From assembly GCA_963711675.1 (NCBI GenBank), contig CAVQFB010000011.1, positions 744,001-808,000 of the forward strand: a stretch of 64,000 bases of DNA. Direction: 5' to 3'. Made by a program: the position numbers and the translations under genes. This stretch comes from CAVQFB01 sp963711675 (lineage in GTDB: Bacteria; Acidobacteriota; Terriglobia; Terriglobales; Acidobacteriaceae). The notes beneath the pieces were generated by a model. It did not search any database and was not told the origin of the DNA. It saw nothing but the letters and a program-made list of their open reading frames with translations. Below, piece by piece: positions 28,439 to 37,893 of the stretch (positions are counted from its first letter, which is position 1; each line of letters opens with the position of its first letter).

Positions 28439-29890
28439 ATGAACTCATTTTGCACAAAATGCGGCGCTCGATTCGGAGAAGCAGGAAGGTTCTGTTACGC
28501 GTGTGGCGCACCTAGAGCTCCACAGACCGCGGTTACCATTCGCGAGGAAGCACTTCGGCACACGAGCGGCGTTCCGAGCGGCACTATTGACGCCGCGACC
28601 GCTGTTCCGACAAGCACGAGCCAGAAGTCTGGGCGAAGCCTGTTTTGGGTTGTCAGCATCGTCATGGGCTCTTTGCTTCTTCTTGGGTTGCTCGGATTGG
28701 GTGGCTGCGTCTACATGGCATTTCGAATCAAGAACACGTCCGTGCAAGAGGCTCGGTCGCTTAGCCAGGAAGCCCAAGACCTTGTCAACGATCCCGATGT
28801 TTCGACCCATGACGACACCACAGAGAGTCGCGAGCCAAAGCTCGGTGTCGAGCCGACTGTCGCCCACTGTCCTGGTGCTCCTACCCCTAGCGCCGGCGGT
28901 CAGGCAGCAATCGTTCCACTGCATCCGGGCCTAACCATTGTGGACGCCTGGCACACTTTCGACGGGGACTACGAGCTGATCGAAAACATCGATTCCATCG
29001 CCCCGGACTCGGTACGGCTATTCCTCTCGGATGGCAAGAATCACAATGAAGCCTACCGCACGGTATGTCGTGAGGACCTTCAGAAAGCCCACACTTACAA
29101 GACGGGCTTCGGGACAGGTGACCCGGAGGTGTTCCCGGGTTCGACCCTTTTCAGCGTATCCGCGAAGGTGCTTAACGACCTGAAGACCAAGGGCAGGGCT
29201 GACTTCACCTACACGCAGACAGTCGACGAGGGGGACGAGCAGGCAGGAAGAACGGCCTCACGTCGATTTGTTCACGACGGATTTACCTGGGATGAATGGA
29301 GTGGCGAGATTCTTCGGGTCGAAGAGGGGGACGTGCAGGTTCCGGTGATTGTGAATGACCAGCGAGTCCAGCTACCTGCCGTCCACGCAAAGGGCATGCT
29401 CGGGAAAGAACTAACTGAGCTTTGGGTGGTCGACGACCCTCTTGATCCTGTGACGCTCCGCTTCGCTCAGCCCAGCAGCAAGTTCTCACTCCAGGTGGTC
29501 AAACTCTCATTCGCCGGCGAGGCGCAAATCGAAGAGTCTCTGAAGAAAAAGGGAACCGCCGAAATCCACGGAATATATTTCGATTTCGGCAGCGATGAAA
29601 TTCGCAGCGAGTCGGAGCCGGTGCTCAAGGAAATCGCCGACACCATGACGGGAAATCCGGCGTGGAACCTGCACATCGAAGGCCATACCGACAACATCGG
29701 CGGAGATCAATACAACCAAGCGCTCTCTGAACGACGAGCTGCGGCGGTGAAGGTGGCACTCGTCGAACGCTACCACATCACGGATTCGCGCCTGACGACA
29801 GCGGGGTTTGGCGCATCGCGGCCCAAGGAAAGCAACGATACGCTCGAAGGGCGTGCACGCAACCGCCGCGTCGAGCTCGTCCGTCAATGA
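28439..29890 (+). CDS. Zinc-ribbon membrane protein with OmpA-like C-terminal domain
   Basis: 483 residues with an unusual order. An N-terminal zinc ribbon (FCTKCGARFGEAGRFCYACG) is followed by a transmembrane helix at about residues 68-92 (LFWVVSIVMGSLLLLGLLGL). A long extracytoplasmic region leads to an OmpA/MotB-type peptidoglycan-binding domain at ~375-483 (IYFDFGSDEIRSESEPVL; IEGHTDNIGGDQYNQALSERR; GFGASRPKESNDT). The ribbon would face the cytoplasm and the OmpA domain the cell wall. The stop overlaps the next possible start (ATGA at 29887). Function unknown; a wall-to-cytoplasm anchoring or sensing role is inference. Confidence 0.85.
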   Translation: MNSFCTKCGARFGEAGRFCYACGAPRAPQTAVTIREEALRHTSGVPSGTIDAATAVPTSTSQKSGRSLFWVVSIVMGSLLLLGLLGLGGCVYMAFRIKNTSVQEARSLSQEAQDLVNDPDVSTHDDTTESREPKLGVEPTVAHCPGAPTPSAGGQAAIVPLHPGLTIVDAWHTFDGDYELIENIDSIAPDSVRLFLSDGKNHNEAYRTVCREDLQKAHTYKTGFGTGDPEVFPGSTLFSVSAKVLNDLKTKGRADFTYTQTVDEGDEQAGRTASRRFVHDGFTWDEWSGEILRVEEGDVQVPVIVNDQRVQLPAVHAKGMLGKELTELWVVDDPLDPVTLRFAQPSSKFSLQVVKLSFAGEAQIEESLKKKGTAEIHGIYFDFGSDEIRSESEPVLKEIADTMTGNPAWNLHIEGHTDNIGGDQYNQALSERRAAAVKVALVERYHITDSRLTTAGFGASRPKESNDTLEGRARNRRVELVRQ

Positions 29891-29922
29891 CAGGCTCTTA
29901 TAACAATCGAAAGGTGCAGCCC

Positions 29923-30576
29923 ATGATGAAAAAGAATGAACACAGTTCTACATGCTGTATTCCGCTCCTGATCACGGTTCTGACATGCGGAATCCTCGCC
30001 CACGCGCAAGGATTCTCTGCCGATCTCGTGGATGCAAGCGTCCATGCAATGCCACCGCAGCATATTCCGGTGCGCGTGCAGGGTGACAAGATGCGGATGG
30101 AAATGACCGACCTTGAGTCACCCGGTTCTTCCGCGATCCTGTTGATCGACTTTGCGCAGCATTGGGCGGTTGTAGCCTTACCCGAGCAGCACGTTTACAT
30201 CGATGCCACTACGGTCAGGTTCGGTAGGAAGATCGACTGGCAACTCTTCCGGCCGCAAAGCGCGGACGATGCCTGCTCCACCTGGACAAAGACTCCCGCG
30301 CAGAAGACGTCCATTGAGTGCAAGAAGGTTGGTCCGGAAACGGTTGATGGAAGGGCCGCGTATAAGTACCAGGTCAGCGGACTTGGCGGCGCAGGGGAAG
30401 GATTCGTATGGATAGACCAGAACCTGCGCGTGCTCCTAAAGATGGACGCGGAAGGGACTCATCTGGTAATGCGGGATCTTCAGGAAGGGCCACAAGGGGC
30501 CAGTTTGTTCGAGATTCCGGCGGGATATCAAAAGGTAAACTTCGCGGGTATGGGTCTGGATTCGCACCAACGATAA
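29923..30576 (+). CDS. Exported protein, DUF4412-like
   Basis: About 217 residues from ATG 29923 (AAAGGTG upstream); an earlier ATG at 29887 overlaps the previous stop. After a signal peptide (LLITVLTCGILAHAQG) it has beta-rich sequence typical of DUF4412-like periplasmic proteins: VQGDKMRMEMTDLE, AILLIDFAQHWAVVALPEQ, and KVGPETVDGRAAYKYQVSG. These proteins resemble outer-membrane lipoprotein-sorting folds, but the function is unknown. It lies tightly between the OmpA-domain gene and the next secreted gene. Confidence 0.7.
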   Translation: MMKKNEHSSTCCIPLLITVLTCGILAHAQGFSADLVDASVHAMPPQHIPVRVQGDKMRMEMTDLESPGSSAILLIDFAQHWAVVALPEQHVYIDATTVRFGRKIDWQLFRPQSADDACSTWTKTPAQKTSIECKKVGPETVDGRAAYKYQVSGLGGAGEGFVWIDQNLRVLLKMDAEGTHLVMRDLQEGPQGASLFEIPAGYQKVNFAGMGLDSHQR

Positions 30577-30590
30577 AAAGGAGATGGATG

Positions 30591-31301
30591 ATGAAAACTC
30601 TTGCAGAACGGATTCTCAAGCATGGACTACTGTTTGCGATTTTCCTTGGCGTCGCACACCCTCAGGGTATTGGGAAGAAGTTTGTCGTCGGCCGCGGAAG
30701 TCTCTGCGTGACGGAGGGGGCAATTGACAAGGCGGCCGGTGATCGCCTCTCGGTAAATGTCCCCAAGATGCGCGCCTACGTAAACACCTGGGTGTCGCAG
30801 CTGGTTGAAGTGCACTTTACCTATCTCGGCGCCACGGCCCAGGAATCGCGCCTGGCCTCCGGACAAACCCGACGCCAGTTTGGACTGAAACTCCGCGCTC
30901 AGGATCCCTGCAACCTGGTATATGCCATGTGGCGGATCGAGCCGGAGTCGAAGCTGGTGGTCTCCGTAAAGAGAAATCCCACCGAACACACGAGTGCCGA
31001 GTGTGGGAACCGCGGCTACCAGAACATCAAGCCACGCCACGCCGCTGCTGTCCCTTTCTTGCGGCCTGGAGATACGCACACTCTTCGCGGAGAAATGAAC
31101 GGAGAAGAACTGCGGGTATTTATCGATGATGCCGAGATTTGGGAGGGCAGCGTAGGGCCGGAGGCGATTGGCTTCGAAGGGCCAGTGGGCATTCGCTCTG
31201 ACAACGCGCGACTGGAGTTCGACCTCAAGGCTGGCGAATTCGTCGGAATCCATCCCGACCACGAAACTTCCTGCAAGTCTGGTGCTGAAGCGTCGGAGTG
31301 A
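30591..31301 (+). CDS. Exported protein with concanavalin-like fold (inferred)
   Basis: About 236 residues. AAGGAG at 30578 supports ATG 30591 (or 30588). A signal peptide (LKHGLLFAIFLGVAHPQG) leads to a beta-rich body; the segment DTHTLRGEMNGEELRVFIDD and EGPVGIRSDNARLEFDLK resembles the jelly-roll of DUF1080/LamG-like proteins, which bind or cleave glycans. No catalytic residues could be assigned. It ends four bases into the overlapping frame of the next gene. Confidence 0.65.
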   Translation: MKTLAERILKHGLLFAIFLGVAHPQGIGKKFVVGRGSLCVTEGAIDKAAGDRLSVNVPKMRAYVNTWVSQLVEVHFTYLGATAQESRLASGQTRRQFGLKLRAQDPCNLVYAMWRIEPESKLVVSVKRNPTEHTSAECGNRGYQNIKPRHAAAVPFLRPGDTHTLRGEMNGEELRVFIDDAEIWEGSVGPEAIGFEGPVGIRSDNARLEFDLKAGEFVGIHPDHETSCKSGAEASE

Positions 31302-31363
31302 GCACTGCAAACCAGGTCAAAGCCAAGGAGTCCTCTCGTGAGGGGCTCCACCAAGGAGATACC

Positions 31364-32155
31364 ATGAAACTATATGTTGCTTTCCTGCTGATCACCGTCT
31401 CGACATTTGCAGCCATGGGGCTCATCGACCTCGCTGCTGCCGAAGGCAGACGCCCCTTCATGATCTACGACAACATGTTCTATCGCGGGAAACCCAACAC
31501 GGCCTCCGCAGGACTTGTTGCCTCAAACATCATTTATGAGAACAAGATCTGGCCTAACGAGCAAGACATCGGCACCTTTCCCAACCGCAACGCTTTCACC
31601 GCCCTGGTTCGCTCGCATACGGAGAATCCTGGCCCACTGGTGATCGACATTGAAAAGCTGCCCCTGAAGGGTTCCGTCGAAGTCGTTCGCCACAACGCGG
31701 AGACCCTCGCAACTCTGGCCGACTGGGCGCGACAGGCCGCACCTGGCAAGGTGATTGGCTTCTACGGGACCAACACTCTGTCAAAGGTTCCACCAGCAAG
31801 CCTCACTTATGCCCGCGAGCTCGCGCGCCACGTCGACGCTTTCTTCCCACCGCAGTACACGTTTGACGATGACCGTTCGATGTACGAGAAGCGGGCCCAG
31901 GAATCCTTGGCGGAAGCCCGATCGCTCGACCCGGAGAAGCCGGTGTATTTCTATCTCTGGCCGCAGTACCACGATGGCACTCCCAAACAATTTCAGTTCA
32001 TCGACAAATCCTACTGGGAGTTTCAGCTGGAAACGGCATATCGCTTCAGCAATGGGGTCGTGCTGTGGAGCCCCAGCCGCTATGACTGGAACGATTCCAC
32101 CGGCTGGTGGTCGACCACGCGTGAGTTTCTCCACGCCACGCGGTCTGAACTTTAA
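31364..32155 (+). CDS. Exported protein, possible TIM-barrel glycosidase-like
   Basis: 263 residues from ATG 31364, with AAGGAG five bases upstream. A signal peptide (LITVSTFAAMGLIDLAAA) precedes segments that read like barrel strands: GPLVIDIEKLPL, GKVIGFYGTNTL, VDAFFPPQYTFDDD, KPVYFYLWPQYHDG, NGVVLWSPSRYDWND. The D-x-E and Y-x-W patterns recall hyaluronidase/GH-like barrels, but I cannot place it in a family. It is the fifth secreted gene in a row. Confidence 0.6.
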   Translation: MKLYVAFLLITVSTFAAMGLIDLAAAEGRRPFMIYDNMFYRGKPNTASAGLVASNIIYENKIWPNEQDIGTFPNRNAFTALVRSHTENPGPLVIDIEKLPLKGSVEVVRHNAETLATLADWARQAAPGKVIGFYGTNTLSKVPPASLTYARELARHVDAFFPPQYTFDDDRSMYEKRAQESLAEARSLDPEKPVYFYLWPQYHDGTPKQFQFIDKSYWEFQLETAYRFSNGVVLWSPSRYDWNDSTGWWSTTREFLHATRSEL

Positions 32156-32236
32156 GCGATCGCGATGAACGTAAGAATCCCTTCGGGAGCTAAAGGGTTG
32201 GGATTAGACGGAACCGATAGCCAGGCAAGGTCATTA

Positions 32237-33847
32237 ATGCATCCTCTTCGAGCGAATCAATTCGTCTTTGTGGTCCTGAGGCTCTCGCAGATCCTGGCAT
32301 GTATGGGCTTGTTGCTTTGCGCGGCGGCACTGTTCACCGGCTGTAAGAGGAGCGCCTCGTCGCAAATAGGACGCCTCAGGCTGACCGACACCGAACTCCG
32401 CTATGGCGTTGCCCCCACGCGCAATAGCGAGGTGGTCTACCAGGACGATGTCATTATTGTGGGGCACGGTGCCGACGATGTCCGCTCCGTCAGTGCCGAC
32501 GGCCTCACCTGGACGATCGACGCAAGCGCGGCCCGTGCGGAGGAGTTGCAACCGGGCAAGATCATGTTTATCACGGCCCGCGGCGTCGGACGCGTGCTCG
32601 GAGTCCAGCGGACGGGCGACGGACTAGCGGTCGTTCTAGGGCCGGTAGCTCTGACCGACGTGATCAAGGAAACTCATATGTCGTTCGAGCAGCCGGTGGA
32701 TTTGAGCAACATGATTGCTTACTCCGCCCCAGAGTTTCCTGGTACCTCGGTTGAAGCATTCCGTTTATCGCCGCTCTCCGGCCCAGAAGGCGGCTACGTG
32801 GTTGCCGAAACCGGTCGACGCTGGCCGAGCGGCCGTTGGGACCAGGGCGATGGAACTTGGTGGAAGAGCGAGCCGCAGCGGCGAGAAAGCGCATGGAACG
32901 ACTCAACCGGCGCCGCCCTCCGCCTGTCGCCAGCGTCTTTTACGAACTTTGCGGCGTTTTCCCCGCCTCTGCCCCTGCCTCAGTTAGGAACACCGAGTCA
33001 GGTCGACATAAGCGACTTCAAGGTGGTGCCATTCTGCTGTGGAGGCCTGGGCCTAAAAATAGTGCATGACAGCGACGGTGTGCGAATCATGGCTTACGCC
33101 GTTATTCGACTGAAGGACCCGGCACTGCGCTTCAATCTGGACATTCATGGCGGCAAGGTCACGACTGCAGAGCTTGAACTAAAGGGAATGGCCGGGCTGA
33201 CCATGCAATTCGAGGCGGCGAGTACGGTTGGCGTGAACGGGAATATCAACAAGCAGATTTCAGTGCCGGTGGATTTGAGTCTGCCAATTCTCGGCTTGCC
33301 TGTTCCTTTGGCTGTCACATTGCACCAAGCTTTCATCCTGAAGACTGCGTTCAGCGCCCGCAACTCCGTTTTGCGAGCCACAGGCGACTATGCGTTGGGT
33401 GGATCCCTGTTCATGGGCTACCACGACGGCTCCTGGGGCGCCGGCGCGCCCACAAAGTTCGTGGTGCGTCAAAGCCTGCTGGATTCAATCAACGGTGTTT
33501 CGCTCGGTGCCAATGGTTTGGTGATGGCCTACCAAGGCAAGGTAATCGTGGGCATCGGCGCCTTCGGCTTTGTGACGGGACCTTACTTCGGGTACAACGT
33601 CGGAATCGGTGTAGCCCGCGGCTCGGACGCGGCGGGACTTCCTCTGGGTATGCCTGTCTGCCGTTCCGCTAACCTCGATGTCGGTGTAGCGGTCGGAATC
33701 GGCTATTCCATCCCACAGCCGGTTACGAAAGCGATCAACTTCATCCTGCGAAACCTCAACCTTCGGACAATCGAAGGTACTGGAGGCATCGAACACCGCG
33801 AGTCGTTGATCCAGCAGCATGCTGCTCTCCCTGCTGGTTGCGGCTGA
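32237..33847 (+). CDS. Lipoprotein of unknown function
   Basis: About 536 residues. ATG 32237 (AAGG upstream) gives a compact lipoprotein signal with lipobox LFTGC (LLLCAAALFTGCKRS); ATG 32165 would add 24 residues. The mature part is mainly beta (DVIIVGHGADDVRSVS; KIMFITARGVGRVLGVQRTG; GKVIVGIGAFGFVTGPYFGY), with a glycine-rich, barrel- or adhesin-like C-terminal half. No family recognised. It ends the + strand run and faces the AI-2E-type permease gene tail to tail. Confidence 0.7.
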   Translation: MHPLRANQFVFVVLRLSQILACMGLLLCAAALFTGCKRSASSQIGRLRLTDTELRYGVAPTRNSEVVYQDDVIIVGHGADDVRSVSADGLTWTIDASAARAEELQPGKIMFITARGVGRVLGVQRTGDGLAVVLGPVALTDVIKETHMSFEQPVDLSNMIAYSAPEFPGTSVEAFRLSPLSGPEGGYVVAETGRRWPSGRWDQGDGTWWKSEPQRRESAWNDSTGAALRLSPASFTNFAAFSPPLPLPQLGTPSQVDISDFKVVPFCCGGLGLKIVHDSDGVRIMAYAVIRLKDPALRFNLDIHGGKVTTAELELKGMAGLTMQFEAASTVGVNGNINKQISVPVDLSLPILGLPVPLAVTLHQAFILKTAFSARNSVLRATGDYALGGSLFMGYHDGSWGAGAPTKFVVRQSLLDSINGVSLGANGLVMAYQGKVIVGIGAFGFVTGPYFGYNVGIGVARGSDAAGLPLGMPVCRSANLDVGVAVGIGYSIPQPVTKAINFILRNLNLRTIEGTGGIEHRESLIQQHAALPAGCG

Positions 33848-33957
33848 AACTGGTGAACGATCACTCAATCACTAACCATCATTTCCAATTCGCCAAGACG
33901 CGGCCGATGAACGCTGGCATCGAGCTGACAAAGGAATATCCGCTCACTATCATCACG

Positions 33958-35064
33958 CTATGCATGAGAAGTCTTTGGAGCCTCACCGTCAAGACCCCAG
34001 TTACCGGCGCGCTTTTCTTCGCGGAGAAACTTCAAGAGTGCCAAGGTGATCGCCAGGATGATCGGGCCGACGAACACTCCAATCCCGCCGAAAGCTTTCA
34101 ATCCCCCTAGCAGCGCAAAGAAAACGTACAGTGTCGAGAGCTTAGTGCGGCTACCGATCAGATGAGGTCGCAACAAATTGTCCACCGGATGGACGATTGC
34201 CAGTCCCCAAGCCACGAGAATCAGGCCTTTGATCCAGTGACCGCTGAACATGAGCATTGAGATTGCGGGTAGAAGAACAATCCCCGTTCCAATGAATGGC
34301 AACAGCGCGCACAGTGCTGTGACAATCGCCCACAAGCCTGCTGAGGTGACCCCCAAAAACCAGAAGGCAAGGCCGACAAGGGTGCCCTGCAGCGCTGCCA
34401 TCGTCAGCGTCCCGTATACAGTCGCGTTCACAGTATCTTTGACCAAAGCAAAAAGCCTTCTTGTCTGATCCGCTCGCAGTGGGAGCAGAACGGCGGCTCG
34501 GCGCAACATGGCCTTGCCATCGCGGAACAAGAAGAACAAAATGAAGAACGCAATCAAGGCGTTGGCGAGCAGAGCTGTGAAGCTACCAAGAACTCCGGCC
34601 GTCATACCAAGAAGGGTCGACACTCCCTTCTCAGCTTGGTTCACTGTCGCCGTTCGCAAATCGGCGATAGAAATCGGTAGATAGCTGCTCACCAGCTCAA
34701 CGGCTCTCTCAAAAAGATGCACGAAGTAAAGGCTCAGGCGTTCGCTTCCGTCGCCCGAACTACTAAGTGATTGGTAGACGTCTCCTAGTCCAGTCGCGAG
34801 TGCCCGCCCGAGGAAGAGCGTCGACAAGATGATACATAGGACGACAAAAAATGTGGACAAGAGTGCAGAAACATCACGATTCCGAATCCTACGAAGAACA
34901 CGCGAGTGCACGGGATAAAAAAGAATGGCCAAGACAGCTGAAAAGAGGATCGGCTTTAGGAAAGGGGCAATCAGGACATAGCAGAAATAGAACGCTACCG
35001 CTGTCAGGCCCAGTAAGAAGATAAGGCCCGCTCGATTCTTCGTTTTGTTGCTGTATTCTGACAC
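33958..35064 (-). CDS. AI-2E/PerM-family permease
   Basis: 368-residue inner-membrane protein of the PerM/AI-2E (former UPF0118) family. Several hydrophobic segments are seen (GLIFLLGLTAVAFYFCYVLI; LFSAVLAILFYPVHSRV; ALIAFFILFFLFRDGKAMLR). The C-terminal core (VTALCALLPFIGTGIVLLPA; WGLAIVHPVDNLLRPHLIG) is diagnostic. GTG 35064 is the start; a nearby ATG is out of frame. Members export small molecules or act as Na+/H+ antiporters. The substrate here is unknown; the stress-gene setting favours ion or pH homeostasis (inference). Confidence 0.88.
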   Translation of the reverse strand: MSEYSNKTKNRAGLIFLLGLTAVAFYFCYVLIAPFLKPILFSAVLAILFYPVHSRVLRRIRNRDVSALLSTFFVVLCIILSTLFLGRALATGLGDVYQSLSSSGDGSERLSLYFVHLFERAVELVSSYLPISIADLRTATVNQAEKGVSTLLGMTAGVLGSFTALLANALIAFFILFFLFRDGKAMLRRAAVLLPLRADQTRRLFALVKDTVNATVYGTLTMAALQGTLVGLAFWFLGVTSAGLWAIVTALCALLPFIGTGIVLLPAISMLMFSGHWIKGLILVAWGLAIVHPVDNLLRPHLIGSRTKLSTLYVFFALLGGLKAFGGIGVFVGPIILAITLALLKFLREEKRAGNWGLDGEAPKTSHA

Positions 35065-35209
35065 GCATTCCTAGTACTTTTTTGCGAGACGTTTTGTCGA
35101 ATCGTTCATGCGAAAGACCTATACACACCACTAATCAATGAAGAGCGTTGGCCAGATGGAGTGATTAGCGGTCTCCGGGGACAAACCGCCGCTGGTCCGT
35201 GTCCCCCTT

Positions 35210-35689
35210 TCACCCGTGGACGGCCGCGTGTCGGCGCGTTGCGTGTTGGCATTCCATCTGCGACGCGCTCTCGTAACCCGCAGCCGCAAAATACAGGAGT
35301 CGATCGAAAAAGCGATCCAGCGAGTGGAGCAATTCGATCTCGCCATACAGGTCAATCGGCTCTGCGAACAGTCCTTCCGCCTGCATGAATTCCCACAGAT
35401 GCTCTTTCGTCGTGCTAACCGCCCAGACAAAGTCAGTGTAGGGCACACCCTGCTTATAGCGCTTCATGCCCAGTCCCAGGTACCGCTCTTCGATCTCCGA
35501 TTCTGTCTTGTTCCGCAGCCAATCATTGAGGTTGCGATATATCTCGTGGGATCGTCTTCTGAGTTCATCTGAAGGTACTCGTCGCAACAGCTCGACGCAT
35601 CTGTCATCTTTCTTTATCCTGCGCATGAGGCCTTCAGACAAGGGTTCCGCGCGAGTTTCGATGAGTTGGATCAATTTGAAGGCGTACAT
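35210..35689 (-). CDS. RsbR-like N-terminal-domain protein (inferred)
   Basis: 159-residue all-helical protein. ATG 35689 is chosen because AGGAGG sits just upstream; the longer frame to 35821 has no such signal. The body (LIQLIETRAEPLSEGLMRRI; RRSHEIYRNLNDWLRNKTES; VWAVSTTKEHLWEFMQAEGL) resembles the globin-like N-terminal domain of RsbR/RsbRD stressosome proteins or histidine-kinase-associated helical domains, but it lacks a STAS domain. It may be a stand-alone stress-signalling module in this cluster. Confidence 0.6.
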   Translation of the reverse strand: MYAFKLIQLIETRAEPLSEGLMRRIKKDDRCVELLRRVPSDELRRRSHEIYRNLNDWLRNKTESEIEERYLGLGMKRYKQGVPYTDFVWAVSTTKEHLWEFMQAEGLFAEPIDLYGEIELLHSLDRFFDRLLYFAAAGYESASQMECQHATRRHAAVHG

Positions 35690-35872
35690 AAAGTTCCTCC
35701 TGACGGCAATGTATTCCGAGGGGCAGGCTGCATGTATCGCCGGCCTGCGCCCGCCAAGCTCCGATCGCATCGTGCACTTCTCAGCCGGAAAGCGTTTCCG
35801 GTCCCAGTTGCTCTTGTTCATCGCCCGGGGACAGCCACCTCAAAGCGGACAATGCGCTTAACTGCAAGAACC

Positions 35873-37741
35873 TCAAAAATCGGCCAGCTCCCGAGTGGGG
35901 ACGGCCACTCGTACGGCGTTCACCACTGCCGCCAAGTCAATGATCTCCTGCAGTATGGCCCCCTCCAGCGGAGGCAGGTATCCGAGGGCAGCCGCAATCA
36001 TACCCACGACGCTGGCTGCCATTCCTCCCACCGCACTCTGCAGCGCGATCGATCTCATCCGGTGACTGACATGAATCAGCTCATCTACCTTGCCCAGGGA
36101 AGTTGTCAAAATTACGGCATCGGCCGCCTCGGAGGTGATGTCACTGTTGGCTCCAAAAGCCACACCGACGGTCGCCGTCATGAGTGCGGGGGCATCATTA
36201 ATGCCGTCCCCGATGAAGAGGGTTCGAGCTCGCTTGGTCTCCGCCTCCACAATCGCAACCTTCTGTTCTGGGGTCTGTCCTGCGTACACTTCCGTGATGC
36301 CGACTTCTTGCGCCAGGTAGCGGACCTCCGACTCTCGGTCTCCGGAGACCAGTAGAACTCTGTTCACCTGATGACTGGGGTTCAAATGGTGGACGAAGGG
36401 CTTCGTGTCCTGACGAGGAGCATCGTGAAAACGAAATGCCCCGGCATAACGGTTGTCTACAAAGACAAGGCACTCTAACCCCGAAGCCAGCGGTGGCAGT
36501 GATGGCAGCAGTTCGGGATCTACTTTGCCGCGCCCGGTGATACGCACATTTCTGCCGGCTACCACGCCAAGCAGACCATCTCCGGGTCTCTCTTGCATCT
36601 GGCTGACCTCCAGTAAAGCCAGCTTTGCATCGCGCGCTGCCCGTATCACTGCGCCTGCCAGCGGGTGCTTCGAAAATTGCTCAAGACTGGCAGCTACCTG
36701 CAAAACTTGGTCCCTGGCAAAACCGGGACCGCACATCACGTCGGTCATCTGAGGTTGGCCGTAGGTTAGAGTCCCTGTCTTATCGAAAATGAGCGTGCGA
36801 CAGGTGGTGATCTGCTCCAGGGCCGCGGGATTCTTAATGATGATGCTGTGCTTCGCGGAGAGCGAGATGGCCCCAATCACCGCCACTGGGATCGCCAGGA
36901 TGAGAGGACATGGAGTGGCGATGACGACCACAGCCAGAAAACGAGTGGAGTCGCCAGTAAGCAGCCATGTTAGTCCGGCCACACCCATGGCCAAAGGTGT
37001 ATACCAAGCCCCAATTCGATCCCCGATGCGGCGAAGCTGTGGGCGCTTGTCCTGGCTCTGCTCCATCACCTGCATGATCTTGGCGTATCGCGAATCGACC
37101 GCCAGTTTCTCGGCTTCGATGGTCAGAGCCATGTCGCCGTTGATGGCCCCGGACAGGACCTTCGAGCCCGGAGCCTTTGAGATCTCGAAGGGCTCACCCG
37201 TCAGATACGACTCGTCCATTACGCCGTGCCCCTCGACGACAACTCCGTCGACCGGACCTATCTCGTGAGGCAACACTATGACGTGATCACCGATCTGGAT
37301 CTGGTCGAGCCTGATGTCCTCAACCGACGTTCCACGTTGGCGGTGCGCAACTTGCGGCATGCGCTTCGCCAACGCGTCGAGGACGGAAGAGGCTCTGCGC
37401 GTGGCAAACTGCTCCAAGGCGGCCCCGCCTGAAAGCATCAGAACGATGATCGCTCCCACAAGATATTGGCCCATCACAACGGAAGCCACGATGGAGATCC
37501 CGGCCAGCAAGTCCGAACCGAATTCTCGCACCCAGAGCTTCTTGCCCAGGCTCACGAGGATAGGGATTCCGCCGACCAGCAGAGCAACAAACAGCGGGCT
37601 TAGAGAAGCCGACGCTGGCAGATGGGCCCAATACCGGAGAATCAGGTGCGCGCCAATCGCAATCACCGTCACTACGGCGATGTACGTCTCTCTCGCAGTC
37701 GAGATTGAAGTTTTGGCAGGAACTGCTTCTTGCGAGGACAT
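35873..37741 (-). CDS. P1B-type heavy-metal-transporting ATPase with TPCP motif
   Basis: About 622 residues, inner membrane. It couples ATP hydrolysis to metal export. ATG 37741 is preferred over TTG 37810. Seen in order: transmembrane region, actuator motif SYLTGEPFEIS, the ion-path motif IATPCPLILAIP, the phosphorylation site FDKTGTLTYGQ, the P1B HP dipeptide (FSKHPLAGAV), and the hinge motif FIGDGINDAPALM. There is no N-terminal metal-binding HMA domain, and the usual CPC/CPH is replaced by TPC, recalling the P1B-5 (Nia-like; Ni/Fe) subgroup, so the metal cannot be assumed to be Cu or Zn. It lies in the minus-strand stress cluster. Confidence 0.9.
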   Translation of the reverse strand: MSSQEAVPAKTSISTARETYIAVVTVIAIGAHLILRYWAHLPASASLSPLFVALLVGGIPILVSLGKKLWVREFGSDLLAGISIVASVVMGQYLVGAIIVLMLSGGAALEQFATRRASSVLDALAKRMPQVAHRQRGTSVEDIRLDQIQIGDHVIVLPHEIGPVDGVVVEGHGVMDESYLTGEPFEISKAPGSKVLSGAINGDMALTIEAEKLAVDSRYAKIMQVMEQSQDKRPQLRRIGDRIGAWYTPLAMGVAGLTWLLTGDSTRFLAVVVIATPCPLILAIPVAVIGAISLSAKHSIIIKNPAALEQITTCRTLIFDKTGTLTYGQPQMTDVMCGPGFARDQVLQVAASLEQFSKHPLAGAVIRAARDAKLALLEVSQMQERPGDGLLGVVAGRNVRITGRGKVDPELLPSLPPLASGLECLVFVDNRYAGAFRFHDAPRQDTKPFVHHLNPSHQVNRVLLVSGDRESEVRYLAQEVGITEVYAGQTPEQKVAIVEAETKRARTLFIGDGINDAPALMTATVGVAFGANSDITSEAADAVILTTSLGKVDELIHVSHRMRSIALQSAVGGMAASVVGMIAAALGYLPPLEGAILQEIIDLAAVVNAVRVAVPTRELADF

Positions 37742-37893
37742 AAAGTAGGCTTTGTGACGCTTAACCTCTCTCGTGATGCCTTCCAAGACGCGGTCGCCTG
37801 GGCTGGACAAACACAGAGTAACTCGTGGAAGTCACATCGTCGAGCAAACAGGGCCGACAAGTTTCACGAACAAGCCAACCCGAAGCCACTGGA

